Shown here in pieces: positions 1 through 9,708 of a stretch of 64,000 nt of DNA. Source of the DNA: Brucella pituitosa (GTDB lineage Bacteria; Pseudomonadota; Alphaproteobacteria; Rhizobiales; Rhizobiaceae); assembly GCF_003049685.1 (NCBI RefSeq), contig NZ_PYSY02000001.1:1240001-1304000 (forward strand). Reading direction: 5' to 3'. The first letter of the stretch is position 1; every line of letters starts with the position of its first letter. A program made the position numbers and the translations under genes. The notes under the pieces are model-generated. The model worked only from the letters and a program-made list of their open reading frames with translations, did no database searches and was not told where the DNA came from.

Positions 1-1886
1 TTTGCCGCCAAAATTGCCATTTCCGCAATTTCTTCAGCTTCTGGTTCAACGCTGACATAAGTGTCAGTGAGAAATAGAGCGCCGCGCTGCGAAATAAGCA
101 GGCTAAGTGCTGAATAATCACTGATGCCGGGCAGCTTGCCGATGATTTGTTTCACAACGCGCATATGGCGTTCAAAACGTCCTTCCAGACCGCAGATCAT
201 AGCTTCAGCTTCATCACGCATGACAGCAAGCGCTGCAATAGCGGTTGAATTGGTACGAACGATTGTGCGTGCTGCCTCAGGCGTCACGCCCTGACGACCG
301 GTGTAGGACAAATACAGATCAACATAGTCGCGGTAGCGTGGATCATCCTCCGGATTGATGAGATCAAAATCCTTGCCCGGACGAATCTTCAAACCGTAGC
401 GCTGAAGACGTGTTTCGATAACATGCGGACGACCAACCAGGATTGGCAGCGCGATGCGTTCTTCGATCACCACCTGTGCGGCACGCAATACGCGCTCGTC
501 TTCACCATCAGCATAAATTACGCGCATTGGTTTGCTCTGCGCGCGCGCTGCAGCGAAGACCGGTTTCATAATGAGGCCGGAGCGGAAAACAAAGCGGTTC
601 AGCCTGTCCATATAGGCTTCCCAATCGTCGATTGGACGCGTCGCAACACCGCTTTCCATCGCAGCCTTAGCGACCGCAGGAGCAATGCGCAGGATCAAAC
701 GCTGATCAAAAGGCGACGGGATAATGTGGTCCGGTCCGAATGTCGGAGTGTCGCCTGAATAGGCGCGGGCGGCTACGTCTGAAGGTTCTTCGCGTGCAAG
801 TGCTGCAATGGCACGAACCGCTGCAAGCTTCATTTCTTCGTTGATCGCCGTCGCACCGACATCAAGCGCGCCACGGAAAATATATGGGAAGCAGAGAACA
901 TTGTTGACCTGGTTCGGATAATCCGACCGTCCGGTACAAATCATGGCATCAGCACGTGCTTCACGAGCGGCTTCCGGCATGATTTCCGGATTTGGGTTTG
1001 CAAGCGCCATGATAAGCGGCTTGTCTGCCATCTGCTTGAGCAGTTCAGGCTTGAGGACGCCTGCTGCTGACAGTCCAAGGAAGACGTCGGCGCCGCCAAT
1101 GACATCGGCGAGTACGCGCGCGTCAGTCTTCTGCGCGTAAATTTCCTTCCAGCGATCCATAAGGGTGTTACGGCCTTCATAGACCACACCTTCGAGATCA
1201 CAGACCCAGATATTTTCGCGCTTGGCACCGAGATTGACGAGGAGATTAAGACAGGCGAGTGCTGCTGCACCGGCACCTGACGTTACTATCTTCGCGTCTT
1301 CGATCTTTTTGCCGGCAAGTTCCAGACCATTAAGCACTGCCGCAGCGACGATGATCGCCGTTCCGTGCTGATCGTCATGGAAAACCGGGATATTCATTTT
1401 GGCGCGGAGCTGCTCTTCAACTTCGAAGCACTCAGGTGCCTTGATGTCTTCGAGATTGATGCCGCCAAAGGTCGGCTCCAGAGCAGAAACCACGTCCACA
1501 ATTCGCCCGATTTCGTGAGCGTCGATTTCGATATCGAAAACATCGATATCAGCAAATTTCTTGAAGAGGACGGCCTTGCCCTCCATTACGGGCTTGGATG
1601 CGAGCGCGCCGATATTGCCGAGACCGAGAACGGCCGTACCGTTGGAAACGACTGCTACCAGATTGCCGCGCGCCGTATATTCGGCAGCAGCGGCAGGATC
1701 TTCATGGATTGCCAGGCAAGGGGCCGCGACGCCAGGCGAGTAGGCAAGCGCTAGATCGCGCTGATTGCCGAGCGGCTTGGTGGCCTGAATTTCCAGCTTA
1801 CCGGGCTTTGGATAGCGGTGGAAAAACAGTGCCGCTTCGTCAAAATCTGAACGCGTGGAAGTGGAGGGGGTCTTTTTGTTGGTCAT
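1..1886 (-). CDS. maeB: NADP-dependent malic enzyme, MaeB type (3' end outside window)
   Basis: Oxidative decarboxylation of malate to pyruvate, linking the TCA cycle to gluconeogenesis and NADPH supply in the cytoplasm. The frame stays open from the ATG at 1886 to the window edge (about 628 codons). It begins [20 protein letters not shown] and then has the malic-enzyme signature [14 protein letters not shown]. The NAD(P)-binding part includes [11 protein letters not shown] and [14 protein letters not shown]. The last roughly 200 visible residues belong to the phosphotransacetylase-like C-terminal domain that marks the long (about 770 aa) MaeB/Tme class; this domain is usually regulatory rather than catalytic. 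The C-terminus is missing because of the window edge. It is divergent from the citrate synthase gene. Confidence 0.93.
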   Translation of the reverse strand, partial: MTNKKTPSTSTRSDFDEAALFFHRYPKPGKLEIQATKPLGNQRDLALAYSPGVAAPCLAIHEDPAAAAEYTARGNLVAVVSNGTAVLGLGNIGALASKPVMEGKAVLFKKFADIDVFDIEIDAHEIGRIVDVVSALEPTFGGINLEDIKAPECFEVEEQLRAKMNIPVFHDDQHGTAIIVAAAVLNGLELAGKKIEDAKIVTSGAGAAALACLNLLVNLGAKRENIWVCDLEGVVYEGRNTLMDRWKEIYAQKTDARVLADVIGGADVFLGLSAAGVLKPELLKQMADKPLIMALANPNPEIMPEAAREARADAMICTGRSDYPNQVNNVLCFPYIFRGALDVGATAINEEMKLAAVRAIAALAREEPSDVAARAYSGDTPTFGPDHIIPSPFDQRLILRIAPAVAKAAMESGVATRPIDDWEAYMDRLNRFVFRSGLIMKPVFAAARAQSKPMRVIYADGEDERVLRAAQVVIEERIALPILVGRPHVIETRLQRYGLKIRPGKDFDLINPEDDPRYRDYVDLYLSYTGRQGVTPEAARTIVRTNSTAIAALAVMRDEAEAMICGLEGRFERHMRVVKQIIGKLPGISDYSALSLLISQRGALFLTDTYVSVEPEAEEIAEMAILAA

Positions 1887-2353
1887 TATCGCATCGCTTT
1901 CCGGTTCATACGCGCAGCCGGGAGAGGGAACCGCGCAGTGACGCAAATTTGCGTCTTTTGAGCCATTATCGTTCTTATCTCAAACTATCAAATCACTATA
2001 GGCTCGATTTCGAGAAGCAGTTATTCCGCAGTCGCAGGGTATTACAAATGAAACTGCTTCTTTTATGGCGGTAGACATGCCACCAAGCGCTCCTACCAAT
2101 CAACCGGATTTTGGTTGACGCGCGGAAATGTCCACCTGTTCCGAGTGTTTTTGCGCCCTCCATACGGTAGCGGGCATTATTTGCGATAAACATTCCTGGT
2201 GTCTAAACATCCAAAGAGGCACGGTTGCCAGTGTTAATATCAGAATTCTTATATAAGGCTATACTTTAATAGCTAACTAAATTGAACTATTTCGCTCAAT
2301 TTTTTGAGGATTATACTTAGTGAAATTCAGTAAACAGGCTAAGGATATATGCC
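1887..2353. other. Divergent intergenic region, maeB / citrate synthase
   Basis: No convincing gene. The right part (about 2220-2340) is AT-rich and probably holds the promoter of the citrate synthase gene; the left part should hold the malic enzyme promoter. The only open frames here are short, lack a ribosome-binding site, and resemble no protein I know. Confidence 0.5.
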
Positions 2354-3445
2354 ATGAGCGCCGGTCTTGAAGATGTGGTCGCAGCTGACACTATTTTGTC
2401 AGATGTCGATGGTCTTTTGGGAAAACTTATAATTCGTGGACGGTCTCTCGATAGTCTTGTTCCTCACACTCGTGTTGAGGATTGCATCGAATTATTGTGG
2501 GATGGCTTTTTTGATGATTTTCCCAAGGGGGCTGAACTTCAGCGTGCATTAGGCGAAGCACGCGTTCAAATCTTTCATCATACGGACGCAATTGATGACG
2601 AGCTTCTGGATTTACAGCCAATAGAAGCGGTTCGGGCGCTTATAGCGAGAATCCCGGATGGTGATGATCTCACGGCGGCTTTATATATGGTGGCTGCGCC
2701 TGCGGTTTTTACGCCAGCTATCATGCGTGCAAAGCGCGGCAGGCAGATGGTTTCGCCTGATCCATCGCTTCCGCATAGCGTTGATATTCTGCGTATGGCG
2801 AATGTTCGGATGCCTGAAGAATACGATGTTCAAGCTTTGGATAGTTATCTCGTCTCAGTTTCGGACCATGGCTTGAATGCGTCCACCTTTGCTGCACGCG
2901 TCGTAGCGTCGACCCAAGCCGGAATGACATCTTCAATTCTGGCCGCCATTGGCGCATTGAAAGGGCCACTGCATGGCGGCGCTCCGGCTCCTGTCCTCGA
3001 TATGCTGGACGCTATTGGCAATGCGGAAAACGCTAAGCAATGGCTGGAAGATGCGATAGCCAGAGGCGAACGGCTGATGGGGTTTGGCCATCGCGTTTAT
3101 CAGGTCCGTGATCCGCGTGCCGACGCTATTAAAGCCGCTCTTTTGCGCGTTCTGGAGAATAAGAGTAAAGACGAAAGCCGGTTGTTGTTGGCCGAAGCTG
3201 TTGAGGCCGCTGCAATTTCTGCATTGGCAAGCCATAAGCCAGATCGTTCGCTTACAACCAATGTCGAATTCTACACGGCCCTTCTTCTCGAACAGTTGGA
3301 TTTCCCGCGTGGGGCCTTTACCTGCGTATTTGCTATGGGACGGGCAATGGGCTGGGCCGCGCATTGCCGTGAGCAGATAAAGGAAAACAAACTCATTCGA
3401 CCGAAGTCGAATTACATCGGTCCAAAGCTGGAACTGGTAAGTTAA
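2354..3445 (+). CDS. Citrate synthase family protein (short form)
   Basis: Condenses acetyl- or propionyl-CoA with oxaloacetate. Family motifs are visible: GPLHGGAPAPVLDML with the substrate-binding His, FGHRVYQVRDPRAD with the catalytic His, and NVEFYTALLLEQLDFP near the C-terminus. At 363 aa it is shorter than the usual gram-negative GltA (about 430 aa) and lacks its N-terminal beta extension, so it is more like the CitZ/2-methylcitrate synthase class. A second, housekeeping citrate synthase probably exists elsewhere. Start chosen at the ATG that follows AAGGAT by about 9 nt; an earlier ATG at 2349 is out of frame. Monocistronic, with a strong terminator at 3517. Whether citrate or methylcitrate is the main product cannot be told from the sequence. 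Confidence 0.88.
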   Translation: MSAGLEDVVAADTILSDVDGLLGKLIIRGRSLDSLVPHTRVEDCIELLWDGFFDDFPKGAELQRALGEARVQIFHHTDAIDDELLDLQPIEAVRALIARIPDGDDLTAALYMVAAPAVFTPAIMRAKRGRQMVSPDPSLPHSVDILRMANVRMPEEYDVQALDSYLVSVSDHGLNASTFAARVVASTQAGMTSSILAAIGALKGPLHGGAPAPVLDMLDAIGNAENAKQWLEDAIARGERLMGFGHRVYQVRDPRADAIKAALLRVLENKSKDESRLLLAEAVEAAAISALASHKPDRSLTTNVEFYTALLLEQLDFPRGAFTCVFAMGRAMGWAAHCREQIKENKLIRPKSNYIGPKLELVS

Positions 3446-3516
3446 AATAAAGGTGGGAAATAGCTAACGTCACTGATTGATATGGATGGCTCGTAGTTTC
3501 TTTCTACCTTCCCAAA

Positions 3517-3550
3517 AGGCGCGGAACCTCCGGTTTCGCGCCTCTTTTTT
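3517..3550 (+). terminator. Rho-independent terminator after citrate synthase gene
   Basis: Hairpin with AGGCGCG pairing to CGCGCCT, extended inward by GAACC/GGTTT, followed by a run of six T. Confidence 0.85.
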
Positions 3551-3634
3551 CGTCGTCATATGTTTGTGACATGAATCGGGTTTTCTGCGCTCAAATCCGG
3601 GTTTTCCCAAGGTTGCCAACAGAAGGACAACCAA

Positions 3635-4492
3635 ATGAGCGAAGAACAGATCGAGCCAAAGCAATTCCGCACTTTGTTTATCTCGGATGTGCACCTCGGC
3701 TCTAAAGCAGCTCAAGCCGAACTTTTGCTGGATTTTCTGCGCTGCCATGAGGCTGAGACTATTTATCTGGTTGGCGACATCGTTGATGGCTGGCGTCTGC
3801 GACGCAACTGGCATTGGCCGCAAGAACACAACGACGTCGTTCAGAAGCTTCTGCGCAAAAGCCGCAAAGGCGCAACTATCATCTATATTGCCGGCAATCA
3901 CGACGAGTTCCTGCGAAACTTTCAAGGCACGCATTTTGGTGGCATTGAAGTCATGAACCGCGCCATCCATGAAACTGCAGACGGTCGTAAGTTTCTTGTT
4001 ATCCACGGTGATCAGTTTGACGTGGTGGTGCGCAATGCACGCTTCATCGCTTATCTCGGTGATTGGGCTTACGATACGGCAATCTGGATCAACACAGTGA
4101 TGAGCCGTGTCCGTGCCATGTTCGGATTGCGATATTGGTCATTCTCGGCCTGGGCCAAGTTTCGCGTTAAAAAAGCAGTCAATTTCATTGGCAATTTCGA
4201 AGACGTTGTTTCGGAAGAAGCACAGCGCATCGGTGTTGATGGTGTGATCTGCGGTCATATTCATCACGCAACCATCGAGAAGATGAATGGTGTTGAATAT
4301 ATCAATACGGGCGATTGGGTCGAAAGCTGCACAGCAGTTGTTGAGCATTTCGATGGTCGTATGGAGTTGCTGGAGTGGACAGAGCGCCTTAGTCAGCGGC
4401 CATCGCTTCCTGTCGTGCAGGAAGGCAATTCCAGTGGCAGAATAATCAGACTTCCGCGAGCAGCACGCAAAGCAGTGAACGGAAGCCGATGA
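3635..4492 (+). CDS. Metallophosphoesterase, PlcP/LpxH-like (probable phospholipid-remodelling phospholipase C)
   Basis: Calcineurin-type phosphoesterase with all metal motifs in order: ISDVHLGS (about residue 15), VGDIVDGW, AGNHDEFL, HGDQFD and CGHIHHA. The family is usually annotated as UDP-2,3-diacylglucosamine diphosphatase (LpxH). However, in Sinorhizobium meliloti a homologue of this type is PlcP, which removes phospholipid head groups under phosphate limitation. The start of the next gene overlaps this stop by 4 nt (ATGA). That gene encodes a GT4 glycosyltransferase, the same pairing as the known plcP-agt lipid-remodelling module. This context favours PlcP over LpxH. RBS-like AGAAGGA precedes the ATG. 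No signal peptide; expected at the cytoplasmic membrane surface. Confidence 0.8.
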   Translation: MSEEQIEPKQFRTLFISDVHLGSKAAQAELLLDFLRCHEAETIYLVGDIVDGWRLRRNWHWPQEHNDVVQKLLRKSRKGATIIYIAGNHDEFLRNFQGTHFGGIEVMNRAIHETADGRKFLVIHGDQFDVVVRNARFIAYLGDWAYDTAIWINTVMSRVRAMFGLRYWSFSAWAKFRVKKAVNFIGNFEDVVSEEAQRIGVDGVICGHIHHATIEKMNGVEYINTGDWVESCTAVVEHFDGRMELLEWTERLSQRPSLPVVQEGNSSGRIIRLPRAARKAVNGSR

Positions 4493-5550
4493 AGAAACTG
4501 GTCATCGTCACCGACGCCTGGCATCCCCAAGTGAATGGCGTTGTAAGAACGCTGGCGAAATGCTGTGAACTGATGACCGAACGCGGTTATGAGGTTATTG
4601 TCATCTCGCCACAGGATTACCGTTCGGTTCCATGCCCAACCTATCCGGAAATTCGTCTGGCGTTGACAGCACCGTCCGCCTTTCGGCGAAAGCTGGCGCG
4701 GTTAAACCCTGATTATGTGCACATCGCAACAGAAGGCCCGCTCGGCTTTATGGCGCGACGTGCCTGCATCAAGATGGGGTGGAGCTTTACGACAAGCTTC
4801 CATACCCGGTTTCCTGAATATCTTCAGGATCGTTTTCCCATTCCGCCAAAGTGGACCTATGCGTTTCTGCGTCGTTTCCATAATGCAGCGTCGCACACAC
4901 TGGTCCCGACCCAATCGATTTTGGACGATTTGCAGGGTCGCGGCTTTACCGGGCTGGAACTCTGGACGAGAGGCGTTGACCGCACACTGTTTCATCCGCG
5001 TGATGATGTGGCGAGAGAATTGCCTCAGCCAGTCTTTATATGTGTGGGCCGTGTGGCAACCGAAAAGAACCTGCCAGCGTTTCTGGAACTTGACCTGCCC
5101 GGAACGAAGCTGATCGTCGGGGACGGTCCAGCTTTGGATGACCTCAAATCGCGTTTTCCGAAGACTGTGTTTGTTGGCAAGAAAGAGGGAAAAGATCTGG
5201 CGCGCGTCTATGCGTCGGCAGATGTTTTCGTATTTCCAAGCAGAACGGATACATTTGGTCTGGTTCTGCTCGAGGCCATTTCATCAGGCCTGCCGGTTGC
5301 GGCATTTCCCGTACCAGGTTCTGCCGACGTTATAGGTGCCACCGGGGCTGGCATTCTTTCTGATGATCTGCACCAGGCATGTCTGAAAGCACTCGAGATG
5401 CCAAGCTTTGACCCAGCCGAAGTGCTTAAACCTTTTACGTGGAAAGCCTGTGCAGACATTCTCGAAAACGTACTCTCGTCAACAAAGAGTGTCGCACAGT
5501 CAATAAACAGGGCAGACAATCAGCCCCAGACGGTCGCTTCAGGCGGATAA
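4489..5550 (+). CDS. GT4-family glycosyltransferase (probable diacylglycerol glycosyltransferase, Agt-like)
   Basis: GT-B fold glycosyltransferase. The N-terminus reads VTDAWHPQVNGVVRTL, typical of GT4 lipid glycosyltransferases. The donor-binding domain contains ICVGRVATEKNL and the E-x7-E region FPSRTDTFGLVLLEA, followed by the SGLPVAAFPVPG segment. It is translationally coupled to the phosphoesterase upstream (4-nt overlap). In rhizobia and marine bacteria the equivalent pair degrades phospholipids to diacylglycerol and then glycosylates it, giving phosphorus-free membrane lipids. That function is inferred from context and family resemblance. The 3' end overlaps the convergent epimerase gene by about 31 bp. 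Confidence 0.82.
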   Translation: MKKLVIVTDAWHPQVNGVVRTLAKCCELMTERGYEVIVISPQDYRSVPCPTYPEIRLALTAPSAFRRKLARLNPDYVHIATEGPLGFMARRACIKMGWSFTTSFHTRFPEYLQDRFPIPPKWTYAFLRRFHNAASHTLVPTQSILDDLQGRGFTGLELWTRGVDRTLFHPRDDVARELPQPVFICVGRVATEKNLPAFLELDLPGTKLIVGDGPALDDLKSRFPKTVFVGKKEGKDLARVYASADVFVFPSRTDTFGLVLLEAISSGLPVAAFPVPGSADVIGATGAGILSDDLHQACLKALEMPSFDPAEVLKPFTWKACADILENVLSSTKSVAQSINRADNQPQTVASGG

Positions 5551-6500
5551 ACCAGAGCACCATCATAATGAAGGCCGGGGACGCGATCCTGTGCCAGAAG
5601 CAGTGGACCATCAAGGTCAACCACATTGGCTTTTTGTGCGAGCAGCACGGCAGGCGCCATCCCCAGCGATGTGCCAACCATGCAACCGACCATGACCTGC
5701 AAGCCAAGCGAAATCGCTTTCTCTCGCATGACCAATCCTTCAGTCAGCCCTCCAGCCTTATCCAGCTTGATATTCACGGCATCGTAGCGCTTTGCGAGGT
5801 CTTCGAGACCCTCCGATGTGTGTACGCTCTCATCAGCACAGATAATCACCGGACGGGTGATGCGGCTTAGAATGTCGTCTTTTCCAGCGGGCAGGGGCTG
5901 CTCGATCAGAACCACGCCAGCTTTGGCCGCCGCTGCCATGTTTTCTTCGATGTTATCATCCGTCCAGCCTTCGTTTGCATCGATGATAATACGGCTGTTC
6001 GGGGCGGCATTCGCAACGGCATGGATACGCTCTATATCGTTTTCACCACCCATCTTTACCTTGATCAGCGGGTAATGTGCGACTTTTGCTGTGGAAACTG
6101 CCATTTCCTCAGGCGTGCCGAGCGACACCGTAATTGCTGTCTCAACTGCTCGCGTGGGCGTCCCTAGCATATCAGCAACGCTTTTGCCGGACAGCTTTGC
6201 TTCCAGATCCCATAGCGCACAATCCACGGCGTTGCGTGCGGCACCTGCTGGCATGATTGTCTGGATATCCTGACGTGTGGCACCGTTTTCAATAGCGTTG
6301 CGAACGGATTCAACCTGTTCACTCACGCTTTCTATCGATTCGCCGTAACGGGCATAAGGAACACATTCACCACGCCCCAACCGGCCGTCCCGGCCAATCT
6401 CGCAAACAACCACCACGGCTTCTGTCTTGGAACCACGAGAGATTGTGAATTTCCCAGCGATGGGATAGCGTTCATGAATGATTTTCAAGCTATTGTGCAT
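5520..6500 (-). CDS. Dipeptide epimerase / enolase-superfamily racemase (L-Ala-D/L-Glu epimerase type)
   Basis: Muconate lactonizing enzyme subgroup of the enolase superfamily. Visible features are the capping-domain start (TISRGSKTEAVVVVCEI), the first catalytic Lys in PLIKVKMGG, metal ligands in IIIDANEGW, VLIEQPL and ICADESV, and the second catalytic Lys in VNIKLDKAGG. This pattern fits L-Ala-D/L-Glu epimerase (YcjG) used in murein peptide recycling. Related alphaproteobacterial enzymes act on N-acetyl-D-glutamate (DgcA), so the substrate is uncertain. 326 aa is normal for the family. Divergent from the MCE transporter operon with only about 60 bp between starts. Confidence 0.87.
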   Translation of the reverse strand: MHNSLKIIHERYPIAGKFTISRGSKTEAVVVVCEIGRDGRLGRGECVPYARYGESIESVSEQVESVRNAIENGATRQDIQTIMPAGAARNAVDCALWDLEAKLSGKSVADMLGTPTRAVETAITVSLGTPEEMAVSTAKVAHYPLIKVKMGGENDIERIHAVANAAPNSRIIIDANEGWTDDNIEENMAAAAKAGVVLIEQPLPAGKDDILSRITRPVIICADESVHTSEGLEDLAKRYDAVNIKLDKAGGLTEGLVMREKAISLGLQVMVGCMVGTSLGMAPAVLLAQKANVVDLDGPLLLAQDRVPGLHYDGALVYPPEATVWG

Positions 6501-6561
6501 GGCTATGCCTTTTAGGACGCAGTATTTCGGTCGTGTAACGACTCGTATAAGAGGTTAGGCC

Positions 6562-7737
6562 ATGTTGACCGACGCTGCCGACAAAGCAAGTGCTGCCGCC
6601 AATGTCGCGCCAAAGATTGATTTGGCCGAGCATGATGGCGCACGTCTCATCAGCTTGAGTGGACGTTGGATTTCGCAAAGCGTCAGCATTGTCGATAAGA
6701 AGATGCGTGAGCTTGAAAAGGTCGGTGGTTCGCAAGCCGTCATAATCGATGCGACGGACGTGGCAGGACTTGATACTGCCGGTGCATGGCTGATTGAACG
6801 GCTGCGCCAAAAGCTGTTGTCTCAAGAGATAGATGTTCGTCTTGAAGGCGTTAAACCGGCCTGGCTTCCTCTTATGGAAGAGGTTGGCAATTCTGTCGTG
6901 CGCACTTTGGATGTACCGCAGACAAAGAAGCCATTTTTTATCATATCCATGCTGGATGCTATCGGGCGGGGCGTGACCTCGATCTACGAAGACTTCCTGA
7001 TGGCGATGCACATTCTGGGCGCTACTATTCGCGGCGCTCAGTTGAAAGCGGGGCGCGGAACCGGGATCCCAATTCCAGCAATCGTCAAGCAGATGGACCG
7101 GATGGGTGTGGGCGCAATCCCGATCATCATCCTCATGTCAACGATCGTAGGTGCCATTATTGCGCAGCAAGGCGCGTTCCAGCTTCGCTACTTCGGGGCT
7201 GAAATTTTTGTTGTCGATCTGGTCGGCATTCTGGTTCTGCGCGAACTCGGTGTTCTTTTGACAGCCATTATGATTGCGGGTCGATCGGGCAGTGCGATCA
7301 CGGCTGAAATTGGCTCGATGAAAATGCGCGAGGAAACTGATGCGCTTACCGTTATCGGGCTTAATCCGGTTGGCGTTCTTGTTTTTCCGCGGCTTGTCGC
7401 CCTGGTCGTGATTCTACCGCTTCTGACCATCATCGCAGACTTGTCCGCTTTGATTGGCGCTGCAGCCGTCGCTTGGTTTTATTCGAATATTTCGCCAGAG
7501 GCTTTCATCAGCCGTCTGCATGACGCTGTGGCGCTCAACACCTATTTTGCTGGCCTCATCAAAGCGCCTTTCATGGCAATGATCATCGGCATTCTTGCTT
7601 CGGTTGAAGGCATGAAAGTCGGTGGTAGTGCAGAATCACTTGGCCGCCGAGTGACTGCTTCGGTGGTGAAGGCGATCTTCGTTGTGATCGTCGTCGACGG
7701 CATGTTTGCCATGTTCTATGCAGCCATTGACTTCTAA
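6562..7737 (+). CDS. mlaE: MlaE-family lipid ABC transporter permease with N-terminal STAS domain
   Basis: Inner-membrane permease of an MCE-type lipid transporter. Residues about 1-115 form a STAS-like domain (ISLSGRWISQSVSIV; VIIDATDVAGLDTAG), and the remainder is the MlaE permease fold with five or six hydrophobic helices. The conserved GRSGSAITAEIGSMKMREE segment near residue 240, ahead of LNPVGVLVFPR, is typical. In E. coli the STAS protein (MlaB) is a separate gene; here it is fused to the permease. First gene of a four-gene operon (permease, ATPase, MCE protein, lipoprotein). It probably moves phospholipid between inner and outer membrane. GAGG lies about 9 nt before the ATG. Confidence 0.93.
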   Translation: MLTDAADKASAAANVAPKIDLAEHDGARLISLSGRWISQSVSIVDKKMRELEKVGGSQAVIIDATDVAGLDTAGAWLIERLRQKLLSQEIDVRLEGVKPAWLPLMEEVGNSVVRTLDVPQTKKPFFIISMLDAIGRGVTSIYEDFLMAMHILGATIRGAQLKAGRGTGIPIPAIVKQMDRMGVGAIPIIILMSTIVGAIIAQQGAFQLRYFGAEIFVVDLVGILVLRELGVLLTAIMIAGRSGSAITAEIGSMKMREETDALTVIGLNPVGVLVFPRLVALVVILPLLTIIADLSALIGAAAVAWFYSNISPEAFISRLHDAVALNTYFAGLIKAPFMAMIIGILASVEGMKVGGSAESLGRRVTASVVKAIFVVIVVDGMFAMFYAAIDF

Positions 7738-7848
7738 CCCCTTGGATCCAAAGTTTTATGGGGTCTTTCGGACACAGTCGCGAACAAATCCGAATTAGCG
7801 CGGTCCCGAGCGGTTCAGTCGAATCGCAAGCTCGGTTAAAGAATACAT

Positions 7849-8709
7849 ATGGAGAATAACATCGATATTCAGCAGGAATTGCAGGACGCAGAGAACAGCG
7901 ATGCGCCTGTGCCGATCATTTCGGTGCGGGATGTTACCGTTGGTTTCGGCGGGCGTGCTCCTGTGCTCGATAATCTGTCGCTCGATATCTACAAGGGTGA
8001 AGTTCTTGGCTTCATCGGCCCGTCAGGCGCAGGTAAGTCTGTGCTGATGCGGACCATCCTGGGGCTGAATAAAAAGCAGTCGGGCGAGATCGAGATATTA
8101 GGGCGTAATATCGATAAGCTGACTGAAATCGAGAAGATGGCAATCGATATGCGCATGGGCGTGCTGTTTCAGCATGGTGCGCTGTTTTCTGCCCTCAATG
8201 TGCTTGAGAATATTCAGGTTCCAATGCGCGAATATCTCGACCTGTCGCCAAAGCTCATGGACGAACTGGCGCGTCTGAAAATTGATCTGGTCGGATTAAA
8301 GCCGGATACGGCCGAAAAATTCCCGTCTGAGCTTTCAGGCGGTATGATCAAGCGTGCCGCATTGGCGCGTGCGCTGGCACTCGATCCAGATATTGTTTTT
8401 CTCGATGAGCCGACATCGGGTCTTGATCCAATCGGTGCTGCGGACTTCGATGAACTGATTGCCAATCTCCGCGATACGATGGGGCTCACTGTTTACATGG
8501 TGACGCACGACCTCGACAGTCTCTTTGCGATTTGTGATCGCATCGCTGTTCTGGGGAACAAAAAAGTTTTGGTTAGTGGTTCCATTGAAGACATGCTGAC
8601 TGTAGACGATCCATGGGTAAAATCCTATTTTCGAGGAAAGCGCGCACGTCAGATTGACACATCAGCGCCGAGCAGACGGCGGCCCGGCAGCCGCTTGCAG
8701 ACTGGATAA
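7849..8709 (+). CDS. mlaF: MlaF-family lipid ABC transporter ATP-binding protein
   Basis: Cytoplasmic ATPase of the MCE transporter. Walker A GPSGAGKS (about residue 60), Q-loop LFQHGALFS, signature LSGGMIKRAALARAL, Walker B IVFLDEPTSGLDP, and switch His in VTHDLDS. 286 aa, slightly longer than E. coli MlaF because of an N-terminal extension and a basic C-terminal tail. Separated from the permease gene by about 110 bp and from the next gene by 3 bp, so co-transcription is expected. Confidence 0.94.
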   Translation: MENNIDIQQELQDAENSDAPVPIISVRDVTVGFGGRAPVLDNLSLDIYKGEVLGFIGPSGAGKSVLMRTILGLNKKQSGEIEILGRNIDKLTEIEKMAIDMRMGVLFQHGALFSALNVLENIQVPMREYLDLSPKLMDELARLKIDLVGLKPDTAEKFPSELSGGMIKRAALARALALDPDIVFLDEPTSGLDPIGAADFDELIANLRDTMGLTVYMVTHDLDSLFAICDRIAVLGNKKVLVSGSIEDMLTVDDPWVKSYFRGKRARQIDTSAPSRRRPGSRLQTG

Positions 8710-8712
8710 GAT

Positions 8713-9708
8713 ATGGAAACGAAGGCCAATTACGTACTGGTAGGAGTTTTCACGCTAATCGTCAGCCTGCTGGCTTTCGGTTTCGTGTACTGGATAGCTC
8801 GTTTCGGTGAAGCGCGGGATTCAGTTGAGCTCGACGTGCGCATACCTGGATCAGTTACAGGTCTGGGTATTGGTAGTCAGGTCTTGTTTAATGGTATCAA
8901 GGTCGGCGATGTCCGCTATCTGCATCTCGACGAAACCAATCCAGGAATGGTGATCGTTAAAACGCGCGTAAACGCAACCACCCCGATTACGCGCTCAACC
9001 GAGGCTACGCTGGGCTTTCAGGGTTTGACAGGTCAGGCCTATGTTGAGCTGAAAGGTGGTCGCCTTGACGAGCCCAATCTTCTTACCGAAGCAGCGAAAG
9101 AAGATACGGTCGCCCGAATAGATGCTGACCCTTCTGCCGTGAACAACCTGCTGGCAACGGCACAGGATATCTTTGCCCGGGCAAACTCCGTGCTTGGTGA
9201 GCTGGAAGGCTTTGCCAAGGACGCACGTGGTCCTTTGACTGATACGATCAACAACACCAAGACCTTCACAGATGCACTTGCCAAAAATGCTGACGTGATT
9301 GACGAACTTGGTTCGAACGCCGCAAACATCAACAAGATTGTTTCTGATGCACAACAAATGATGGCGCGCCTCAATGCTGCCTCCTCACGTGTTGAAAGCG
9401 TTATTGCAAAAGCAGACCAGCTGCTCTCCAGCGATGATAAAGACGGTGTGGTAGCACAGGCCAAGGCGACACTTGAATCCATTCGCCAGCTGTCGAGCAA
9501 TCTGGATAAGCGTATCACACCAATCGCCAGCAACCTTGAGCGTTTTTCGGGACAGGGCCTGAGCGATGTTCAGGCACTGATTGGTGATAGCCGCCGCGCT
9601 GTGCAGCGTGTAGAACAGGCTGTGACTGACCTCGAACGCAACCCTCAGCGTTTGCTGTTTGGTGGCCCCGGTAGTGTTCCGCAGTATAACGGAAGGACGC
9701 GTCATTAA
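8713..9708 (+). CDS. mlaD: MCE-family lipid-binding protein (MlaD-like)
   Basis: Periplasmic, membrane-anchored lipid-binding subunit. One N-terminal transmembrane helix (VLVGVFTLIVSLLAFGFVYW) is followed by the MCE domain (about residues 40-120; VTGLGIGSQVLFNGIKVGD, GFQGLTGQAYVELKGG). After it comes a long helical region to residue 331, expected to form the central coiled-coil barrel or tube. At 331 aa it is longer than E. coli MlaD (183 aa), as is usual in Rhizobiales. Its stop codon overlaps the ATG of the lipoprotein gene by one base, indicating translational coupling. Confidence 0.92.
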   Translation: METKANYVLVGVFTLIVSLLAFGFVYWIARFGEARDSVELDVRIPGSVTGLGIGSQVLFNGIKVGDVRYLHLDETNPGMVIVKTRVNATTPITRSTEATLGFQGLTGQAYVELKGGRLDEPNLLTEAAKEDTVARIDADPSAVNNLLATAQDIFARANSVLGELEGFAKDARGPLTDTINNTKTFTDALAKNADVIDELGSNAANINKIVSDAQQMMARLNAASSRVESVIAKADQLLSSDDKDGVVAQAKATLESIRQLSSNLDKRITPIASNLERFSGQGLSDVQALIGDSRRAVQRVEQAVTDLERNPQRLLFGGPGSVPQYNGRTRH

